64,000 bases of DNA from Serratia marcescens (GTDB lineage Bacteria > Pseudomonadota > Gammaproteobacteria > Enterobacterales > Enterobacteriaceae), in assembly GCF_006715005.1 (NCBI RefSeq), contig NZ_VFMJ01000001.1, forward strand, positions 2,170,001 to 2,234,000, given 5' to 3'. The translations under genes and the position numbers were made by a program. The notes under the pieces are model-generated. The model searched no databases. It was not told where the DNA came from and saw only the letters and a list, made by a program, of their open reading frames with translations. Of this stretch, positions 31,244 to 40,700 are shown piece by piece. Every line of letters starts with the position of its first letter. Within the stretch, counting starts at the first letter, position 1.

Positions 31244-33025
31244 TTATGCCTGCACCAATGGGCCTGGGTTTTTCAGATACTGCTCGCGAATGGCGCGGGC
31301 AGACCAGTAAGCCAATGCCGCCACGGTGCCGGTCGGGTTGTAGCCCAGCCCCTGCGGGAAGGCCGATGCGCCGATCGAGAACACGTTGTGCACGTCCCAG
31401 CTCTGCAGATAGCGGTTGACCGCGCTGGTCTTCGGATCCTCGCCCATTACCGCGCCGCCGTTCATGTGGGTGGTCTGGTAGCTGGTGGTGTCGAAGTGGC
31501 TGTTGGCGTTTTTCGGGCTGCCGGCGATCAGTTTCGGGTTCATCGCCTTGGCGATCGGCGCCATCTTGTCGTACATGAACTGCGCCATCTTGATGTCGTT
31601 TTCCTGCCAGTCGAACGTCATGCGCAGCAGCGGCTGGCCAAAGACGTTCTTGTAGTTGGGATCGAGATCCAGATAGTTGTTGCGGTACGACTGGTGCGCG
31701 CCGTGGGCGTCCATCGAAACATGGTGGGTGTAGGCATCCGCCACCGCCGCTTTCCATTTGCTGCCCCAGGCTGGGGTGCCCGGCGGCGTCGGCAGGCCGG
31801 AGATCGGCTTGGTGCCCGCCTGGTTGACCCAGAACGGCGAACCGCCGACGAAGCCTTCTTTAGCGTGGTCGAAGTTATCGGCGTTGAAGTCGTCCACGCC
31901 CACGCCGTTGCCGCCGGCGCCGATGAACGGGTTGGTGAACACGTCTTTATCGAAGAACGCCTTGATGGTGGTCATGTTCTGGTAGGCGAAGTTGCGCCCG
32001 ACCACGCCTTCGCCGGTCACCGGATCGTAAGGCTTGCCGATGCCGGACAGCAGCATCAGGTGCACGTTGTGGAACTGGAACGCGCCCAGGATCACCAGAT
32101 CGGCCGGCTGTTCAATCTCGCGGCCCTGCGCATCGACGTAGTTCACGCCGGTGGCGCGAGACTTGTCGTCGGTCAGGTTGACCTTCAGCACGTTGGCGTT
32201 GGTACGCAGCTCGAAGCGTTTTTCCATGCGCAGCGCCGGCAGAATGTTGACGTTCGGCGAAGCTTTGGAATACATGTAGCAGGCGTAGCCGCTGCAGAAA
32301 CCGCAGAAGTTGCACGGGCCCATCTGCGCGCCGTACGGGTTGGTGTAAGAGTCCGAGGTGTTGGCGGACGGCAGGTTGTAAGGGTGATAACCCACTTCCA
32401 GCGCCGCTTTCTCGAACAGCTGGGCGGAGTAGGTATTTTTCTGCGCCGGCAGCGGGAAGTCGCTGGAGCGATCCGCCGCAAAGCGGTTGCCGCCCTTCTG
32501 CGCCACTTTCTGCCCTTTGATGGTCCAGGCGGTGCCGGAGGTGCCGAACACTTTCTCCGCTTTATCGAAGAACGGTTCCAGCTCGTCGTAGGTCACACCG
32601 AAGTCCTGGATGGTCATGTCCTTCGGAATGAAGTTTTTGCCGTAGCGCTCTTCATAGTGGCTGCGCATGCGCAGTTCGATCGGATCGACGCGGAAATGCA
32701 CGCCCGACCAGTGCAGGCCGGCACCGCCAACGCCGGTGCCCGGCAGGAACGCCGCCAGCTGGCGGTAAGGCACCGCGGTCTGGCTGCTGTTGTGGCGAAT
32801 GGTGACGGTGCTTTTCGACAGATCCTGGAACAGTTTGCGGCGGATGTTATAGGTCAGCTCGTCGATCACCTGCGGATAAGAACCGTCCGGATAGGTATCG
32901 CGCATCGGGCCACGCTCCAACGCCACCACGTTGAGGCCGGCCTCGGTCAGCTCTTTGGCCATGATCGCGCCCACCCAGCCGAAGCCGACGATCACCGCGT
33001 CTACTTTTTTCATTACCGTTGCCAT
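31244..33025 (-). CDS. Membrane dehydrogenase FAD (GMC-family) large subunit
   Basis: This 593-residue GMC oxidoreductase-type flavoprotein has the FAD-binding GFGWVGAIMAKELTEAGLNVVALERG near residues 14-39. The C-terminal segment HMNGGAVMGEDPKTSAVNRYLQSWDVHNVFSIGASAFPQ carries the conserved catalytic region. A Cys cluster, GPCNFCGFCSGYAC, near residue 240 is typical of the gluconate and 2-ketogluconate dehydrogenase class and may hold an iron-sulfur cluster. It has no signal of its own and should be exported with the Tat-signal small subunit. The exact sugar acid is not set by sequence. Confidence 0.92.
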   Translation of the reverse strand: MATVMKKVDAVIVGFGWVGAIMAKELTEAGLNVVALERGPMRDTYPDGSYPQVIDELTYNIRRKLFQDLSKSTVTIRHNSSQTAVPYRQLAAFLPGTGVGGAGLHWSGVHFRVDPIELRMRSHYEERYGKNFIPKDMTIQDFGVTYDELEPFFDKAEKVFGTSGTAWTIKGQKVAQKGGNRFAADRSSDFPLPAQKNTYSAQLFEKAALEVGYHPYNLPSANTSDSYTNPYGAQMGPCNFCGFCSGYACYMYSKASPNVNILPALRMEKRFELRTNANVLKVNLTDDKSRATGVNYVDAQGREIEQPADLVILGAFQFHNVHLMLLSGIGKPYDPVTGEGVVGRNFAYQNMTTIKAFFDKDVFTNPFIGAGGNGVGVDDFNADNFDHAKEGFVGGSPFWVNQAGTKPISGLPTPPGTPAWGSKWKAAVADAYTHHVSMDAHGAHQSYRNNYLDLDPNYKNVFGQPLLRMTFDWQENDIKMAQFMYDKMAPIAKAMNPKLIAGSPKNANSHFDTTSYQTTHMNGGAVMGEDPKTSAVNRYLQSWDVHNVFSIGASAFPQGLGYNPTGTVAALAYWSARAIREQYLKNPGPLVQA

Positions 33026-33027
33026 GC

Positions 33028-33753
33028 TTAGCCCCTCTCCCCTCGAATCGAGACCGGCGGGAAGGGATAACGCTCCCCTCGCTCAACCCAGTCCATAAAA
33101 TCGGCGCGCGCGCCCGGAAAATTAATCAGCTTCCAGCCCACCATGTCTTTGTTACCGCCATGGATCGGATCGCTGAAGAAACCTTCACGGGTGTTTTGCA
33201 GCAGATAGGAGAAGAACAGTTTCGACGGCAGCTGCTGGAACTCCGCCTCGCCGGACTCGAACTTTTGCAGCATGGCGTCTTGCTGCGCGCCATCCAGTTC
33301 GGCGAAGGGCTTGCCGGCGGTTTTCTTGCTGTAGGCGTCGGCGTCACTGATGCCGAGGTTGTAGATTTGCTTGGGCACCAACGGCAGCTGATAGCCCATT
33401 TCCTTCGGCACATCGGGGTTAAACGGCCCTTGCATGTACCAGATGGAGCCGGTGGCGTACGGGGTATTCATCTGGCGATCGATAAACTCCGGCACGCCGG
33501 CTTCCAGTGCGCCAGGGCCGCGTTCGTCGGCAGGGATCAGGCGCGCGACGGCGGCCTTGATGAAGGCCCACTCTTCCGGGGTGAAAAAGGTCGGTTGGTA
33601 ATCGTTCTGCGTTGAAGTGTTCGGGGCCGCGACCGCTGGTGCCGGTGCCGTCAGCGCGCCAACGCCACTGCCACCAATTACCGCCGCAGGAATTAAGGTC
33701 ATCGATTTCAACAAGAAATCGCGCCGCGAATTGTTGGTTTTATGATTCGACAT
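33028..33753 (-). CDS. Membrane dehydrogenase small subunit (Tat signal)
   Basis: At 241 residues from the ATG at 33753, this is the gluconate 2-dehydrogenase subunit 3 family. The N-terminus has a twin-arginine signal ([23 protein letters not shown]), which should carry the folded large subunit across the membrane. The body contains [36 protein letters not shown], a family hallmark. It is the first gene of the operon and ends 2 bases before the large-subunit start. Confidence 0.92.
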   Translation of the reverse strand: MSNHKTNNSRRDFLLKSMTLIPAAVIGGSGVGALTAPAPAVAAPNTSTQNDYQPTFFTPEEWAFIKAAVARLIPADERGPGALEAGVPEFIDRQMNTPYATGSIWYMQGPFNPDVPKEMGYQLPLVPKQIYNLGISDADAYSKKTAGKPFAELDGAQQDAMLQKFESGEAEFQQLPSKLFFSYLLQNTREGFFSDPIHGGNKDMVGWKLINFPGARADFMDWVERGERYPFPPVSIRGERG

Positions 33754-34060
33754 GTCACATTCCATCCAAAGATAGTCACAACTATTTAACCGCAACCTTG
33801 CGATCGATACGGGTTTTTAAAATAATTTGTTACTTATTTGTATATTTATTGAAGGTCAGAATGCGCGCAAAAGCAAAAATGTTACCGGTAACTTATTGAA
33901 TGAACGTAAAGATTTATCCGCTAACGTAAATTTAACTTTTTGTGCGGTTTTTCTGATAACCGATGAGGAAATAACGAAAAATGAGAGGCAGGTCGCGCTA
34001 TAAACTAACGCAGGAAACAGAATCGGCCGCGTTTAGCGGCCGATTCAAAGAAGGGTGGGG
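33754..34060. other. Intergenic region with the emtA terminator
   Basis: The 0.3-kb gap holds the leader of the dehydrogenase operon on the left. On the right is a perfect hairpin, GAATCGGCCGC (34020-34030) and GCGGCCGATTC (34036-34046), that probably terminates emtA on the minus strand although the T-run is poor. Nothing else is recognised. Confidence 0.6.
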
Positions 34061-34726
34061 CTACGGCGACATCGCCTGATAAGCGGTGGTCACCTTCCAC
34101 AAATAGCGCGGCGCCTGCGGCGCCGGGTGCTTTTTCTGGATGTGCTGATAAAACTCATCCGGGCTCATCTGATTGATGCGATTGACCGCCACGCGCTTGT
34201 CCGAGGAGAAGGTGCGCAACATGGCGCCCGCCCCGTTCACGTACGAAACGATGGTGGCGTAACGCAAAGTCTGTGGGTTGTTGATCCCGGCTAGCTGCTG
34301 GCTTTGAAGAATATTGATATAGGCCGTTCCCAGATCAATATTGACCGCCGGATCCTTCAGCTCACGCGAGCTGGGTTGCCCGCTTCGTCCTTTCATGCGA
34401 TAGGCGTCGCGGCCGGCGGTAGAAGCCTTAAGCTGCATCAATCCCACTGCGTTCGAGGTGCTGACCACGTTCGGGTTAAACCCGGACTCCACCTGAATAA
34501 TCGCTTTAATCAGCGTTTCGTCAACGCCGTAGTTGCTGGCGGCCTGACGAATGTAATCGTTATAAACAACCGGCGTGCCTGTGCGGTTTACCGGTGCCTG
34601 CGGAGGGGGTTTTAACCAACCGCCGCGCGTTGTGCCACTGCCTGAAATATTGCTTGCCGTTTGCGGGTCTTTGGCGCACCCCGACAAAAGTAAAATTGCC
34701 GTAAGGCAACCTATTTTTGTTTTCAC
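34061..34726 (-). CDS. emtA: Membrane-bound lytic murein transglycosylase EmtA (MltE)
   Basis: I chose the GTG at 34726, with GAGGG and AAGGAG upstream, giving 221 residues and a compact lipoprotein signal MKTKIGCLTAILLLSGC (lipidated Cys17). Family 1 lytic transglycosylase motifs are clear: catalytic Glu in IIQVESGFNPN, NAVGLMQLKAST, and the AMLRTFSSDKR and HPAPQAPRYLWK blocks shared with E. coli MltE. The enzyme cuts glycan strands to 1,6-anhydro-muropeptides, acting as an endo-enzyme at the outer membrane. A longer ATG start (34768) would spoil the signal peptide. Confidence 0.9.
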   Translation of the reverse strand: MKTKIGCLTAILLLSGCAKDPQTASNISGSGTTRGGWLKPPPQAPVNRTGTPVVYNDYIRQAASNYGVDETLIKAIIQVESGFNPNVVSTSNAVGLMQLKASTAGRDAYRMKGRSGQPSSRELKDPAVNIDLGTAYINILQSQQLAGINNPQTLRYATIVSYVNGAGAMLRTFSSDKRVAVNRINQMSPDEFYQHIQKKHPAPQAPRYLWKVTTAYQAMSP

Positions 34727-34835
34727 AGAATCCCTCACTCCTTTCAATGAGTTGCGTAGCATATACAACTTGTAAGGACACCTGCAGTAATTTTTTGGAC
34801 TAATCTCAAGCTATCCATATACCAAGAGGTGATTT

Positions 34836-35135
34836 ATGAGTCAATCTGCAACAAGCTGCTTTGTGGTGACTTTTCGCTATCAGGAAGAAGGATTGACCGA
34901 CCTGGCGAAGCTGACCGGGCAATTGACGCGTGAGGGTTTTGTCACGTCGGTGACAGACGAGAATGGCGTTCACCACGAACTCGGCAGCAACAGTTTTGCG
35001 TTTATAACCGTGCTGGATCAAGAGGATGTACAGCGTCTGGCGCAGGGGTTCGGGCAGTTGGCATTGGGAAAACAGCCGGAGGTGGCGATATGCAGCTGTA
35101 AGGACTACCTTCAGCGGTTACATACTGATACATAA
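34836..35135 (+). CDS. GhoS-like protein, possible orphan type V antitoxin
   Basis: This 99-residue protein has AGAGGTGA just before the start. Its layout matches E. coli GhoS (98 residues), a CRISPR-Cas2-like endoribonuclease that cleaves ghoT toxin mRNA: CFVVTFRY at the start, a DENG turn near residue 42, LGSNSFAFIT near 50-59 and a C-terminal KDYLQRL. In E. coli the membrane toxin gene ghoT follows directly. Here the downstream 130 bases hold no small hydrophobic frame, and sitA follows. It may be an orphan antitoxin or have another RNA target. Confidence 0.65.
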   Translation: MSQSATSCFVVTFRYQEEGLTDLAKLTGQLTREGFVTSVTDENGVHHELGSNSFAFITVLDQEDVQRLAQGFGQLALGKQPEVAICSCKDYLQRLHTDT

Positions 35136-35225
35136 AATGCTATAACTCCCCGGACGGTATTATTTTTTCAGTTGGAGAAATACCCCGCCGGCGGTGGGCA
35201 AGTGACGCTTGACTTCGCTTCAATT

Positions 35226-35244
35226 GATATTGATAATCATTTTC
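35226..35244 (+). promoter_or_regulatory. Fur box of sitABCD
   Basis: GATATTGATAATCATTTTC matches the Fur consensus at 17 of 19 positions, 22 bases before the sitA ATG. I found no MntR palindrome in the same leader. Confidence 0.85.
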
Positions 35245-35266
35245 ATTTGAACCAGGAGACGTCATC

Positions 35267-36211
35267 ATGCCATTGATAAGTTGCGCTTTTCGTCGCAGTC
35301 GCCCTTCCCGCGCTGCCGCACTGTTACGCCCTTTCACGCTCGCCTGCCTGCTGCTCGGCGCCGCCTTGGTCAGTCAACACGCGCTGGCGGAAAAAAAGCT
35401 GCGCGTGGTGACCACCTTTACCATCATTCAGGACATTGCCCAGAACGTGGCCGGTGACGCCGCCGTGGTGGAATCCATCACCAAGCCGGGCGCCGAGATC
35501 CACGACTACCAGCCCACGCCGCGCGACATCGTCAAGGCGCAGCACGCCGATCTGATCCTGTGGAACGGCATGAACCTGGAACGCTGGTTCCAGCGCTTCT
35601 TCGAGAACATCAAGCAGGTGCCGGCGGCAGTCGTGACCGAAGGCATCACCCCGCTGCCGATCCGCGAAGGGCCGTATAACGGCAACCCGAACCCGCATGC
35701 CTGGATGTCGCCGAGCAACGCGCTGGTGTATATCGAGAACATCCGCAAAGCGCTGGTGGAACACGATCCGGCCCATGCGGAAACCTACAACCGCAATGCC
35801 AAGGCCTACGCAGAGAAGATCGGCGCACTGGACGCCCCGCTGCGTGAACGCCTGGCGCGCATTCCGGCCGCACAGCGTTGGCTGGTGACCAGCGAAGGCG
35901 CTTTCAGCTACCTGGCGCAGGACTATCAGCTGAAAGAAGTTTATCTGTGGCCGATCAACGCCGATGAGCAAGGTTCGCCGCAGCAGGTGCGCCGGGTAAT
36001 CGACGCGGTGCGCGCCCACCATATTCCGGTGGTGTTCAGCGAGAGCACCATTTCCGACAAGCCGGCCAAGCAGGTGGCGAAAGAAACCGGCGCCAAATAC
36101 GGCGGCGTGCTGTACGTGGATTCGCTGTCCACCCGCGATGGCCCGGTGCCGACCTATATCGACCTGCTTAACACCACCGTGCAAACCATCGCCAAAGGAT
36201 TCGATCAATGA
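35267..36211 (+). CDS. sitA: Mn/Fe periplasmic binding protein SitA (YfeA)
   Basis: This 314-residue cluster A-I (zinc/manganese-type) binding protein has a long signal peptide ending ALA at about residue 41. Likely metal ligands are His in IHDYQPTP, His in NPHAWMSP, Glu in TSEGAFSYL and Asp in VLYVDSLS, the two-His, Glu, Asp set of the SitA/YfeA/PsaA family. It delivers Mn2+ or Fe2+ to the SitBCD importer. The ATG has AGGAG ten bases upstream, and the stop overlaps sitB. Confidence 0.95.
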   Translation: MPLISCAFRRSRPSRAAALLRPFTLACLLLGAALVSQHALAEKKLRVVTTFTIIQDIAQNVAGDAAVVESITKPGAEIHDYQPTPRDIVKAQHADLILWNGMNLERWFQRFFENIKQVPAAVVTEGITPLPIREGPYNGNPNPHAWMSPSNALVYIENIRKALVEHDPAHAETYNRNAKAYAEKIGALDAPLRERLARIPAAQRWLVTSEGAFSYLAQDYQLKEVYLWPINADEQGSPQQVRRVIDAVRAHHIPVVFSESTISDKPAKQVAKETGAKYGGVLYVDSLSTRDGPVPTYIDLLNTTVQTIAKGFDQ

Positions 36212-37098
36212 CCCATGAACCGTTTGTCCGCCCTGAATTGAACGTGGACGACGTCACCGTAACCTACAATAACGGACACACCGCCATTCATAACGCCAGC
36301 TTTACCCTGAGCGGCGGCTCGATCTGCGCGCTGGTCGGCGTCAACGGCAGCGGCAAATCGACGTTGTTCAAAAGCATCATGGGCCTGGTCAGGCCAACCA
36401 GCGGCCGGGTGTCGCTCAGCGACAAACCGGTGGCGGACGCGCTGAAAAAGAACCTGATCGCCTACGTGCCGCAGACCGAAGACGTCGACTGGAACTTCCC
36501 GGTGCTGGTGGAAGACGTGGTGATGATGGGCCGTTACGGCAAGATGAACTTCCTGCGCATCCCGTCGCGCGAAGACCGGCTGCGGGTCGACAAGGCGCTG
36601 GAGCGCGTCGGCCTGAGCAAGCTGCGCAGCCGGCAGATCGGCGAGCTGTCCGGCGGCCAGAAAAAACGCGTGTTTCTGGCGCGCGCGCTGGCGCAACAGG
36701 GCACGGTGCTGCTGCTGGATGAACCGTTCACCGGCGTGGATGTGAAAACCGAGAATGCCATTATCGAGCTGCTGCGCGCATTGCGCGACGAGGGGCATCT
36801 GATCCTGGTCTCCACCCACAACCTCGGCAGCGTGCCGGAGTTTTGCGATCGGGTGATCCTCATCAACCGCACGGTGCTGGCCGCCGGCCCGACCGAGACC
36901 ACCTTCACCCAGAGCAACCTGGAGCAGGCGTTCGGCGGCGTGCTGCGCCATATCAACCTCTCAGGCCCGGATCTGCACGACGACAACGATCCGCGCACCG
37001 TTACGGTGTTGACCGACGATGAGCGCCCGGCGGTGTTCTACGGTCACACCAAGAGCGATCCGCCGGCCAACAGCCAGGCCAGGGAGAAACAATCCTGA
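36208..37098 (+). CDS. sitB: Mn/Fe ABC importer ATPase SitB (YfeB)
   Basis: SitB is a 296-residue ABC ATPase. It has Walker [12 protein letters not shown]-loop in [14 protein letters not shown] (a family hallmark), signature [15 protein letters not shown], Walker [13 protein letters not shown] and switch His in STHNLGSV. An extended acidic C-terminal tail follows. The start overlaps the sitA stop as ATGA and the stop touches the sitC start. Confidence 0.96.
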   Translation: MTHEPFVRPELNVDDVTVTYNNGHTAIHNASFTLSGGSICALVGVNGSGKSTLFKSIMGLVRPTSGRVSLSDKPVADALKKNLIAYVPQTEDVDWNFPVLVEDVVMMGRYGKMNFLRIPSREDRLRVDKALERVGLSKLRSRQIGELSGGQKKRVFLARALAQQGTVLLLDEPFTGVDVKTENAIIELLRALRDEGHLILVSTHNLGSVPEFCDRVILINRTVLAAGPTETTFTQSNLEQAFGGVLRHINLSGPDLHDDNDPRTVTVLTDDERPAVFYGHTKSDPPANSQAREKQS

Positions 37099-37958
37099 TG
37101 CTGGACCTTCTGCTGCAACCTTTCAGTTATAACTACATGGTGAAAGCCATCTGGGTCAGCGCCATCGTCGGCGCCGCCTGCGCGTTCCTGTCCGCCTATC
37201 TGATGCTGAAGGGATGGTCGTTGATGGGCGATGCGCTGTCGCACTCGGTGGTGCCCGGCGTGGCCGGCGCCTACGCCCTCGGCCTGCCCTACGCCGCCGG
37301 CGCCTTCTTTACCGGCATGCTGGCGGCGCTGGCGATGACGCTGGTGCGTCACATCACCCGGCTGCGCGAAGACGCCATCATCGGCTTCATCTTCTCCACC
37401 TTCTTCGCCGTCGGCCTGCTGATCGTGTCGCTCAACCCTACCTCGGTCAACGTACAGTCGATCATCTTCGGCAATATCCTCGGCATCGCCGACGAAGACG
37501 TGCTGCAGGTAGAAATCATCATCGGCGTTTCGCTGCTGATCCTGTGCCTGGTGTGGAAAGACCTGCTGGCGGTGTTCTTCGACGAAAGCCACGCGGTCTC
37601 GATCGGCCTGTCACCGCTGAAGCTGAAGATCCTGTTCTTCACCCTGCTCAGCGCCTGCACCGTCGCCGCGCTGCAAACCGTCGGCGCCATTTTGGTGATC
37701 GCCATGGTGATCACCCCGGGCGCCACCGCCTACCTGCTGACCGACCGCTTCAGCCGGCTGGTGATCATCGCCATCATCATCGGCGCATTGACCAGCGGCA
37801 TCGGCGCCTATCTGAGTTTCTTCCTCGACGGCGCCACCGGGGGCGTTATCGTCACCCTGCAAACGCTGGTGTTCCTGGCGGCGTTCTTCTTCGCGCCGAA
37901 ACACGGCCTGCTGGCGTCCCGGCGTCGTGTGGCACAGTCGCAAACCGGAGGTCGCTGA
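37098..37958 (+). CDS. sitC: Mn/Fe ABC importer permease SitC (YfeC)
   Basis: SitC is a 286-residue ABC-3 family permease of about eight or nine helices. Family blocks are LSAYLMLKGWSLMGDALSHSVVPGVAGAYALG near the N-terminus and LQTVGAILVIAMVITPGATAYLL near residue 195. It shares close similarity with the next gene; the two form the heterodimeric channel. Its TGA overlaps the sitD start as TGATG. Confidence 0.95.
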   Translation: MLDLLLQPFSYNYMVKAIWVSAIVGAACAFLSAYLMLKGWSLMGDALSHSVVPGVAGAYALGLPYAAGAFFTGMLAALAMTLVRHITRLREDAIIGFIFSTFFAVGLLIVSLNPTSVNVQSIIFGNILGIADEDVLQVEIIIGVSLLILCLVWKDLLAVFFDESHAVSIGLSPLKLKILFFTLLSACTVAALQTVGAILVIAMVITPGATAYLLTDRFSRLVIIAIIIGALTSGIGAYLSFFLDGATGGVIVTLQTLVFLAAFFFAPKHGLLASRRRVAQSQTGGR

Positions 37959-38812
37959 TGGACACCCTGTATCAACTGCTGAGCGAACCCTTCGCCTACC
38001 CGTTCATGCAGCGGGCGATCGTCGCTGCCATCGTCACCGGCGTAGTGTGCGCCGTGCTCTCCTGCTATCTGGTGCTCAAAGGCTGGTCGCTGATGGGTGA
38101 CGCCATCTCGCACGCGGTGCTGCCCGGCATCGTGGTGGCGTTCGTGGTCGGCATCCCGCTGGCGATCGGCGCGTTCCTCTCCGGCATCTTTTGCGCGGTA
38201 GCCACCGGCTACCTGAAAGAGAACAGTCGGGTGAAAGAAGACACGGTGATGGGCATCGTTTTCTCCGGCATGTTCGCCTTCGGCCTGGTGCTGTTCTCGC
38301 GCATCGATACCGACCAGCACCTGAGCCACATTCTGTTCGGCAACATGCTGGGCATCACCGACGGTGAGCTGAAGCAAACCCTGCTGATCGCCGGCATCAC
38401 CCTGGCAGTGGTGTTACTCAAGCGCAAAGACTTCATGCTGTACTGTTTCGATCCGCACCATGCCCGGGTGATTGGCCTGCCGGTCAAGCTGCTGCACTAC
38501 GGGCTGCTGTGCCTGCTGGCGATGACCATCGTCGCCTCGCTGCAAGCCGTGGGGGTGATTTTGGTGATTGCCATGCTGATCGCCCCCGGCATCATCGCCT
38601 TTATGCTGTGCCGCCGGTTTGATCGCATGCTGATGGTGGCGACGGTGGTGTCGGTATTCTCTTGCGTGCTCGGCACCCTGATCAGCTTCCACATCGACGG
38701 CGCCACCGGGCCTTGCATCGTCATCGTGCAGGCCGTGTTGTTCGTTATCGCCTTGTTGTACAGCAAGCTGCGTCCGTTACAGGGTAACCAAAACGTGCCG
38801 ATGGGCAGTTAA
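37958..38812 (+). CDS. sitD: Mn/Fe ABC importer permease SitD (YfeD)
   Basis: SitD is 284 residues from the ATG at 37958 and is an ABC-3 permease, partner and paralogue of SitC (LSCYLVLKGWSLMGDAISHAVLPGIVVAF; LQAVGVILVIAMLIAPGIIAFML). A long upstream open frame is only the sitC gene read in another frame. A hairpin follows the stop, closing the Fur-controlled sitABCD operon. Confidence 0.95.
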   Translation: MDTLYQLLSEPFAYPFMQRAIVAAIVTGVVCAVLSCYLVLKGWSLMGDAISHAVLPGIVVAFVVGIPLAIGAFLSGIFCAVATGYLKENSRVKEDTVMGIVFSGMFAFGLVLFSRIDTDQHLSHILFGNMLGITDGELKQTLLIAGITLAVVLLKRKDFMLYCFDPHHARVIGLPVKLLHYGLLCLLAMTIVASLQAVGVILVIAMLIAPGIIAFMLCRRFDRMLMVATVVSVFSCVLGTLISFHIDGATGPCIVIVQAVLFVIALLYSKLRPLQGNQNVPMGS

Positions 38813-38822
38813 ACGCCCCTCT

Positions 38823-38848
38823 GATGCGGCGGTGTTCCCCGCCGCATC
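38823..38848 (+). terminator. Hairpin after sitD
   Basis: GATGCGGCGG and CCGCCGCATC are perfect 10-base arms. The following CTATTCC is a weak T-tract, so termination may be partial. Confidence 0.7.
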
Positions 38849-39049
38849 CTATTCCTCCGCTGGCTTATCCATTATCATCAAGTTGCAATCGGTATTGCGC
38901 TTAAATTAATCAATAGGGTATATACTTTGAGCTGGCGAGGCGCTGAAAAAATCGCCACCTTTGACGCCGGCTGTGCGCCGCGTCGTGTTTTCACCACGGG
39001 AAAGACGCTAACCTAATGAATTATCAGGCAGCACAGAGGGGGAAATACC

Positions 39050-39919
39050 ATGTGGCAAGCCGTTAGCCGTCTGTTAAGTGAACATCTTGGCAGCGCAGAG
39101 ATACGCGAAAGGATTGAACTGCCCGGGGGCGACATTCACCCGGCGTGGCGCGTGAGTTACGGTGACAACGAGGTGTTCGTGAAATGCGACGCCCGTGAGC
39201 AACTGCCGATATTCACCGCCGAGGCCGATCAGCTGGCGTTGCTGGCACGCAGCAAAAGCGTGCGGGTGCCGGAAGTGTATGGCGTCGGCAGCGATCGCGA
39301 CTACAGCTTCCTGCTGCTGGAGTATCAACAGCTGAAACCCCTCGACGCCCACGGTGCCTACTGTCTGGGCCAGCAGTTGGCGCACCTGCATCAGTGGAGC
39401 GAGCAACCGCAGTTTGGTCTCGACTTCGACAGCGATCTGACCACGACCCCGCAACCCAACGCCTGGCAGCGCCGCTGGTCGGAATTTTTCGCCGAGCAGC
39501 GCATCGGCTGGCAGCTGCAGCTGGCGGCGGAGAAAGGCATGACCTTCGGCGATATCGACGACATTGTCGATCGGGTGTATCTGCGTTTGCAGCACCACCA
39601 GCCGCAGCCTTCGCTGCTGCATGGCAACCTGTGGCCGGGCAACTGCGCGATGACCGCCAACGGGCCGATCCTGTTCGACCCGGCCAGCTACTGGGGCGAC
39701 CGAGAGTGCGATTTGGCGATGCTGCCGCTGTATCCGGAGCTGCCGCCGCAGATCTACGACGGCTATCAGAGCGTATGGCCGCTGGGGGCCGGGTTTATTG
39801 AGCGCCAGCCGTTGTATCAGCTGTACTACCTGCTTAACCGCAGCAACCTGTTCGGCGGCCAGCATCTGGTGGCTGCGCAACGCGCGGTGGAGGCGCTGTT
39901 GCAGCCCGAAGCGTCGTAA
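39050..39919 (+). CDS. yniA: Fructosamine kinase family protein YniA
   Basis: This 289-residue cytoplasmic kinase of the fructosamine-3-kinase/APH fold (E. coli YniA 286) probably phosphorylates ketosamine or ribulosamine adducts on proteins as glycation repair. The catalytic loop LLHGNLWPGN and metal motif ILFDPASYWGDRECDLAM are clear, and the N-terminal part shows LPGGDIHPAWRV and FVKCDA (ATP lysine). GGGGGAAA precedes the start. It is followed convergently by yniB, as in E. coli. Confidence 0.95.
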   Translation: MWQAVSRLLSEHLGSAEIRERIELPGGDIHPAWRVSYGDNEVFVKCDAREQLPIFTAEADQLALLARSKSVRVPEVYGVGSDRDYSFLLLEYQQLKPLDAHGAYCLGQQLAHLHQWSEQPQFGLDFDSDLTTTPQPNAWQRRWSEFFAEQRIGWQLQLAAEKGMTFGDIDDIVDRVYLRLQHHQPQPSLLHGNLWPGNCAMTANGPILFDPASYWGDRECDLAMLPLYPELPPQIYDGYQSVWPLGAGFIERQPLYQLYYLLNRSNLFGGQHLVAAQRAVEALLQPEAS

Positions 39920-39954
39920 CGTTCCAGGGCGCCGCTTGGCGCCCCGTTCATGGC

Positions 39955-40515
39955 TCAGGCCGCGCCGGCCAACTGCCCCAACAGGCGGATCACGAACCAG
40001 GCGATCACCGCAATCACGATCGGCAGGATGTACAGCGGGAAGTACTGCAGGAAGATGGTGTGGTGCGGCAGCGTGATACGCTGCTCCAGCTGTTGGCGCG
40101 TGTGCCCTTCGCTGCCCTTGGCCTGCTCCAGGATCATCTGGTCTTCCAACCCTTCGCGGATGAACTTGACCTGGCGCGACATGCGTGCGCCTGAAGCCTG
40201 CAGCGCCAGCCCGACGAAGATCAGAATATAGATGATGATGAACATCAGATTGGCGCCGCTGAACAGGCTTTTATCGACGTCAGGCACCGGCGAGTTGTAC
40301 CAGAAAAGGTTCAGGAACGGCGTGTTGAAACGCACCATGTCCACCATCACGTGAACAAAATCCAGCATCACCGCGTTGATGCCCTTGGTTTTTTCACTGT
40401 GCTGGTAGACAAAGCCCAGCACGGAAATCAGCGTTGACAGCAACGCCGGGATAAAAACCACCCATCCGAGAATGCGTTTCAAAATGGCGATACGCCCGGC
40501 CTGTTGATACGTCAT
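39955..40515 (-). CDS. yniB: Inner-membrane protein YniB
   Basis: YniB has 186 residues (E. coli 178) and at least four hydrophobic segments: near residues 15-33, a weak one near 45-65, 88-107 and 155-180. A charged loop, ARMSRQVKFIREGLEDQMILEQAKGSEG, lies before the last. Ribosome site AAGGGGA precedes the ATG. It is convergent with yniA and divergent from the next gene. The function is unknown; the name rests on sequence and E. coli-like placement between yniA and yniC. Confidence 0.88.
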   Translation of the reverse strand: MTYQQAGRIAILKRILGWVVFIPALLSTLISVLGFVYQHSEKTKGINAVMLDFVHVMVDMVRFNTPFLNLFWYNSPVPDVDKSLFSGANLMFIIIYILIFVGLALQASGARMSRQVKFIREGLEDQMILEQAKGSEGHTRQQLEQRITLPHHTIFLQYFPLYILPIVIAVIAWFVIRLLGQLAGAA

Positions 40516-40700
40516 GTGTTCCCCTTGTTAGCGACGTAACCGAATCGGCTAAGTCTACCTGCAGTTGGCGAAACTCGCCCACCGTTTTCTTCATTCCCGC
40601 TGTGCTACAAGCTTAGCCGAATTCGCCGAAATCAACTGCTTAACGACGTCCGGGCACTATCATTGAAGAAATCACGTTATCCGTTTAGTCAGAGGCCGCT

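Noticed and set aside
29912-33031. Plus-strand open frame of more than 1000 codons opposite the gluconate dehydrogenase genes
   Set aside because: It is the exact antisense of two well-recognised genes with clear motifs; long antisense frames are common in GC-rich coding DNA.
34836-35266. GhoT-like toxin gene after the GhoS-like gene
   Set aside because: No short hydrophobic frame was found between 35136 and the sitA start on the plus strand.
37214-37957. Long upstream extension of the sitD frame
   Set aside because: It is sitC read in another frame; the ATG at 37958 overlapping the sitC stop gives the family length.
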